From contig SIRX01000185.1 of assembly GCA_004563715.1 (NCBI GenBank), positions 1 through 34,320 of the forward strand: 34,320 bases of DNA, given 5' to 3'. Under the pieces are notes generated by a model that saw only the letters and a list, made by a program, of their open reading frames with translations, ran no database searches and was not told the origin of the DNA. Position numbers and translations under genes: made by a program. Shown in pieces: positions 30,249-34,320 of this stretch. Within the stretch, counting starts at the first letter, position 1, and each line of letters begins with the position of its first letter. Source of the DNA: Actinomycetota bacterium. GTDB taxonomy: Bacteria; Actinomycetota; Rubrobacteria; Rubrobacterales; Rubrobacteraceae.

Positions 30249-33200
30249 GTGAATAAGCCAGCTCGCAGTCCTGCTCGGAGGGTTCTGGCGCGCGCCTGGC
30301 TACTCTACCTGACGCTGGCCGCCGCCGCCGCGGTGGGGTACGTTTTCCTCGCCGACGCGATCCAGAACGCGCTCTACGTTCTCGTCGGCGTGTCGATGCT
30401 GGCCGCGATCCTGGCCGGCATACGCTGGCGGCGTCCCGCGCCCGCCTGGCCGTGGTACGTGGTCGCTTTCGGCCTGTCTTTCTTTGTCGCCGCCGACGCG
30501 GTTTTCTTTATCGTGTACGAGAACCTGTTTGGGGTAGCGGCGCCTTTCCCCTCGCCCGCTGACGCCCTCTACCTGGGAAGCTACGCCATCACCGCCGTCG
30601 GGCTGTTCTTCCTGGTTGGTTTCACCCGGGAGCGCGACTGGGGGAACCTGATCGACGTCGGGATCGTCACCACGGCGCTGGGCTTGATCTTGTGGGAGCT
30701 CCTGATAAAGACTTACGTCGAAGACCAGGCCGCCGCCTTGTTTCCGACCGTCATCCTGGCGGCTTACCCCCTCGTGGCATTGCTGTGGTTGGCCCTGGTG
30801 GTGCGGATCGCGTTCCTCTCCGTCCCGCGCCCGGCGGTCTTGTATCTGCTCCTGGCGGGCGTCGTTCTCCAGCTCGCGGGGGACACGGCCTACGGTGTTC
30901 TTGCCCCCCAGGACGCCTACCAGAGCGGGACGGCGCTGGACCTCTGCTGGCTGCTCTCGTACGCGTTCTTCGGCGCCGCCGCGTTGCACCCTTCGATGGC
31001 GGAGGTGTACGCGAGGGAGCACGCCGTCGGGGAAAGGGTGCCGCGGTGGCGGTTGGCGATGCTCGCGCCGGCGGCGTTGGTGCCACCGGCGATCTTCGTG
31101 TTCGACGCGGCGCGAGGCGCCGGTATAGACCTCGTCGTAAACGCGGGGACGTTCATCATATTCGGGCTCGTGATCTCCCGCCTCTGGCTGCTGTTCCGCG
31201 ACAACGAGCGGGCGGTGGCCAGCGTCCGTCGCCTCAACCAGTCGCTGGAAGAGCGCGTCAGCGAGCGTACGGCGCAGTTGCAGAATACCGTAGAAGACCT
31301 CCGAGAGAGCGAGGAGCGGACCAGCCTGGTGCTGGACGCGGCCACCGACGGTATCTGGGAACGGGACCTGCGCACCAACGAGGAGTACTGGAACGACAGC
31401 CTCTACGAGCTGTTGGGTTACTCGCCCGGCGAGATCGCCCCCAGCCTTGAGGCGTTCCTGGAGATGGTTCACCCGGAGGATAAGCCCCGGGTACTGGAGA
31501 ACCTGAACCACTACCTGGAGCACGGCGGGGAATTTCACGAGGAGCTCCGGATGCGGCACGCGGGTGGCGGGTATCGTTTCTACGCCGCCCGCGCGGAGCT
31601 TCGGCGCGACGAGACCGGTGCGTTGGTGCGCGTGGCGGGCACCGTGGTGGACATCACCGGGCGCAAGCGGGTGGAGCAAGAGAAGGCTCTGGAGGCGCGC
31701 CGGGCGCGGTTGCGGGCCGAGGTGAGCGAGGCCCTCGGCGGAAGGGGTAGCCTGGAAAAAGCTTTGCAGCGTTGCGCCGAGGCCCTGGTGGGGCGTCTGG
31801 ACGCGGCCTTCGCCCGCGTCTGGACCCTGGACGAAGACGAGGAGGTCCTGGAGCTTCGGGCCAGCGCGGGCCTCTACACCCACAAGGACGGGGCCCACGC
31901 CCGCGTGCCGGTGGGGCGGTACAAGATCGGCCTCATAGCGCACGAGAGACGGCCGCACCTTACCAACACGGTCGCCACCGACCCCCGGGTGAGCGATAAG
32001 GAGTGGGCGGCGCGGGAGGGGATGGTGGCGTTCGCGGGCTACCCGCTCCTCGTCGGGGACAAGCTGGTCGGCGTCGTGGCGATGTTTGCCCGCCACGAGC
32101 TTTCCGAAGATGCCGTCGAGACGTTGGGGACCATAGCTCCCGTTATCGCGCAGGGCGTCGAGCGCAAGCATTTCGAGAAGAGGCTCCGCCAGCTCAACGA
32201 GACGCTGGAGCGGCGCGTCGAGGAACGCACCGCCGAGCTGCGGCAGGCCCTCGCCAGGAACGAGCGGGCGCTCGTGCGGGAGAGAGCCCTGCAGGACGCC
32301 AGCGCCGCGCTCGTCGCGGCCCCGGACCGGGAGGGTGTCTACGCGGCCGCCCTGGACGGCGTCGGCCCTTCGTGGAAGAAGCCTCCAGGGACCCGGGTGA
32401 GCATCTGGTCGGGCTCGGCCGAGAAGGACGTCTGCGTGGGCGCCGCGGGCGATCGCGCCGCGGAGATCCGGGGTAGAGAGACCTACATCAGCGAGTTCCC
32501 GGACCCGGTGCGCCTTCCCCTGCTCGAGGGAAGCCCCGCCGAGCTTCAGCCCGGCGAGGCCGCCGGGTTTCAGGACGCGTTCAGGTTCCAGACCAAGCTG
32601 GGCGCGCTCTTCATGATCCCGCTGTTCGTACAGCAGAGGTTCGCGGGCCGGGTCGTGGTCGCCAGCGACTCGTCCCTGCCTGGCGAGATCAAGTACGCGC
32701 TGGAGACGCTCGGCTCCCAGATCGCGCTGGCGCTGGAACGCGCGAGCCTCATCGAGAACCTCCGCCAGCTCAACGAGACGCTGGAGCGGCGCATCGAGGA
32801 GCGCACCGCGCAACTGGAGCAGACCGTCTCGGACCTGGAGGATGCCCGGGTGCAAGCCGAGGCGGCCAACAAGGCCAAGAGCGAGTTTCTGGCGAACATG
32901 TCCCACGAGATCCGCACCCCCATGAACGGGGTCATCGGGATGACGAGCCTGCTCCTGGACACGGATCTCGCCCGCGAACAGCGCGAGTTCGCCGAGACTA
33001 TCCGCATCTCGGGCGAGAACCTCCTCACCATCATCGACGATATCCTGGACTTCTCCAAGATAGAGGCCGGCAGGCTCGAGCTCGAGACCATAGGGTTCGA
33101 CCTGCGCAGCACGGTGGAGGAGGCTCTCGGGCTCTTTGCCGGGCGGGCGCACGCGAAGGGCCTGGAGCTGGTGAGCTTCGTGGAGTACGACGTGCCGGAT

Positions 33201-34320
33201 GCGCTCCGGGGCGACCCGGGCCGCCTCACGCAGGTACTCACCAACCTCCTCGGCAACGCCATCAAGTTCACCGAGAAAGGCGAGGTGTTCCTGAGGGCCC
33301 TCCTGGCGGAGGAGAGCGCGGGCGCCGCCACCGTTCGCTTCGAGGTGGCGGACACCGGCATCGGGATGGGCGAGGAACAGCGGAGAAGGCTTTTCGAAGC
33401 CTTTTCCCAGGCGGACGCCTCGACCACCCGCCGCTACGGGGGCACGGGCCTGGGGCTGGCCATCTCGAAGCAACTGGTGGGCTTGATGGGCGGCGGGATC
33501 GGCGTTCAGAGCAAGCCGGGAGCGGGCTCGACGTTCTGGTTCGAGGTCTCCTTCGAGAAGCAGGCGGGGCAGGCGCGGTCCGCTCTCCCGCCGCGGAAGC
33601 ACCTGGACGGCCTGCGGGTGCTGGTGGTGGACGACAACGACACGAACCGGGAGCTCGTGCACCAGCACGTCCTCTCCTGGGGCATGAGGAGCGGCACCGC
33701 GGCGGACGCCCGGGGCGCCCTGCGTATGCTCGGGCTGGCCGTGCGGGACGGGGATCCCTACGACGCGGCGATCCTGGACATGCACATGCCGGAGACAGAC
33801 GGCATAGAGCTTGCGAGAGAGATCCGGGCCGATCCCGCCCTCTCCCACACCCGCCTGATACTCCTGACCTCCCTGGGGGAGCGCGGAGAGGCGGGGAAAG
33901 CCGGGGAAGCCGGTTTCTCGGCCTACCTGACCAAGCCGGTGCGTCCCTCCCAGCTCTACGACACGCTCGTCACGGTAATGGGCGCTCCGGGGACGACGCG
34001 GGAGGAAAACAGGCCCATCATCACCCGCCACGCCCTCCCGAAGGAGAGGCCCCGCCCGAAGGCGCGCCTGCTCATCGCCGAGGACAACCCGATAAACCAG
34101 AAAGTGGCGATCAAGATGGTGGAGAGCCTCGGATACCGGGTAGACGCGGCCGCAAACGGCCTGGATGCCGTCGAGGCGCTCTCGCGCGTTCCGTACGCGG
34201 CCGTCTTGATGGACGTGCACATGCCTGAGATGGACGGTTACGAGGCCACCCGGGAGATACGCCGGCGCGAAAAGGAGACCGGAGGGCACACCCCGATCAT
34301 AGCCCTAACCGCGAGCACCA
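30249..34320 (+). CDS. Second hybrid histidine kinase, truncated by the window end
   Basis: At least 1357 aa are in the window. The N-terminal part (about 1-317) holds around ten helices, from AWLLYLTLAAAAAVGYVFLA to FIIFGLVISRLWLLF, a membrane sensor unlike the two-helix anchor of the kinase before it. Then come a coiled coil, PAS (about 357-475), GAF (485-638) very similar to the GAF of the first kinase (LELRASAGLYTHKDG), and a second, divergent GAF (675-835). HisKA has His886 (MSHEIRTPMNG), HATPase spans about 988-1101, REC1 has Asp1177 (LDMHMPETDG), and REC2 with Asp1322 (MDVHMPEMDG) is cut off. Whether an HPt follows is not visible. The GTG at 30249 has no clear ribosome-binding site. 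The 95-nt spacer after the first kinase holds only a small hairpin (GGGTT/AACCC, 30221-30235), so co-transcription is likely. Confidence 0.93.
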   Translation, partial: MNKPARSPARRVLARAWLLYLTLAAAAAVGYVFLADAIQNALYVLVGVSMLAAILAGIRWRRPAPAWPWYVVAFGLSFFVAADAVFFIVYENLFGVAAPFPSPADALYLGSYAITAVGLFFLVGFTRERDWGNLIDVGIVTTALGLILWELLIKTYVEDQAAALFPTVILAAYPLVALLWLALVVRIAFLSVPRPAVLYLLLAGVVLQLAGDTAYGVLAPQDAYQSGTALDLCWLLSYAFFGAAALHPSMAEVYAREHAVGERVPRWRLAMLAPAALVPPAIFVFDAARGAGIDLVVNAGTFIIFGLVISRLWLLFRDNERAVASVRRLNQSLEERVSERTAQLQNTVEDLRESEERTSLVLDAATDGIWERDLRTNEEYWNDSLYELLGYSPGEIAPSLEAFLEMVHPEDKPRVLENLNHYLEHGGEFHEELRMRHAGGGYRFYAARAELRRDETGALVRVAGTVVDITGRKRVEQEKALEARRARLRAEVSEALGGRGSLEKALQRCAEALVGRLDAAFARVWTLDEDEEVLELRASAGLYTHKDGAHARVPVGRYKIGLIAHERRPHLTNTVATDPRVSDKEWAAREGMVAFAGYPLLVGDKLVGVVAMFARHELSEDAVETLGTIAPVIAQGVERKHFEKRLRQLNETLERRVEERTAELRQALARNERALVRERALQDASAALVAAPDREGVYAAALDGVGPSWKKPPGTRVSIWSGSAEKDVCVGAAGDRAAEIRGRETYISEFPDPVRLPLLEGSPAELQPGEAAGFQDAFRFQTKLGALFMIPLFVQQRFAGRVVVASDSSLPGEIKYALETLGSQIALALERASLIENLRQLNETLERRIEERTAQLEQTVSDLEDARVQAEAANKAKSEFLANMSHEIRTPMNGVIGMTSLLLDTDLAREQREFAETIRISGENLLTIIDDILDFSKIEAGRLELETIGFDLRSTVEEALGLFAGRAHAKGLELVSFVEYDVPDALRGDPGRLTQVLTNLLGNAIKFTEKGEVFLRALLAEESAGAATVRFEVADTGIGMGEEQRRRLFEAFSQADASTTRRYGGTGLGLAISKQLVGLMGGGIGVQSKPGAGSTFWFEVSFEKQAGQARSALPPRKHLDGLRVLVVDDNDTNRELVHQHVLSWGMRSGTAADARGALRMLGLAVRDGDPYDAAILDMHMPETDGIELAREIRADPALSHTRLILLTSLGERGEAGKAGEAGFSAYLTKPVRPSQLYDTLVTVMGAPGTTREENRPIITRHALPKERPRPKARLLIAEDNPINQKVAIKMVESLGYRVDAAANGLDAVEALSRVPYAAVLMDVHMPEMDGYEATREIRRREKETGGHTPIIALTAST

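Noticed and set aside
30300-34289. Minus-strand open frame of 1329 codons
   Set aside because: It is the antisense of the second hybrid kinase. The plus frame has ordered domains and catalytic motifs; the minus frame has none.
1-34320. CRISPR array, tRNA/rRNA genes, insertion sequences, prophage
   Set aside because: Reading through, I saw no regularly spaced repeats, cloverleaf or rRNA signatures, transposase motifs or phage structural genes. The repeats present are tandem duplications and paralogous coding DNA.

Overview
The window is GC-rich, bacterial and densely coded. Large MalT-type LuxR (LAL) regulators, DUF4386-type membrane proteins, a minor-pseudopilin operon, very large PAS/GAF hybrid kinases and frequent GTG/TTG starts together suggest a deep-branching actinobacterium. 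Rubrobacter is my best guess from protein style; no taxonomic marker gene is present, so this is inference. I saw no rRNA, tRNA, CRISPR array, phage gene or insertion sequence.

Layout. (1) 1-2032, minus strand: a type IV pilin with a clear terminator, an unrecognised 134-aa protein and an RDD-family membrane protein. (2) 2239-5776, plus strand: a glutamine-rich helical protein closed by a perfect 15-bp terminator, then two translationally coupled CNNM/CorC-type (DUF21-CBS-CorC_HlyC) membrane proteins. (3) 5718-16308, minus strand: two related modules. Each has a large LAL regulator, then an intergenic region with inverted repeats, then small and membrane genes. Module B is LAL2 (13570-16308), a 90-aa protein and a membrane protein. 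Module A is LAL1 (9414-12125), a DUF4386 protein, a 106-aa paralogue of the 90-aa protein, and a membrane gene broken by an in-frame amber codon. It is followed by a DUF6326 protein, a frameshifted small membrane gene and a medium-chain oxidoreductase. (4) 16367-17974, minus strand: an ABC1/UbiB-like protein that has lost its kinase residues. (5) 18094-34320, plus strand: a glyoxalase-fold protein, a REC-PAS-GGDEF-EAL c-di-GMP enzyme, four pseudopilin-type genes that overlap or nearly abut (FimT/GspH-, PilV-, PilW- and PilX-like), a 2024-aa hybrid histidine kinase, and a second hybrid kinase that runs off the window.

How the genes may work together. The right half reads as a surface-appendage and signalling island: minor pilins, a c-di-GMP synthase/hydrolase and two multi-sensor phosphorelay kinases on one strand. 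One PAS subtype is shared by the c-di-GMP enzyme and the first kinase, and one GAF subtype by the two kinases. The middle looks like a duplicated regulator-plus-target module in which the regulators stayed intact while two membrane genes of copy A are decaying. Both LAL genes share the same -10/start architecture, with almost no leader and no Shine-Dalgarno sequence.
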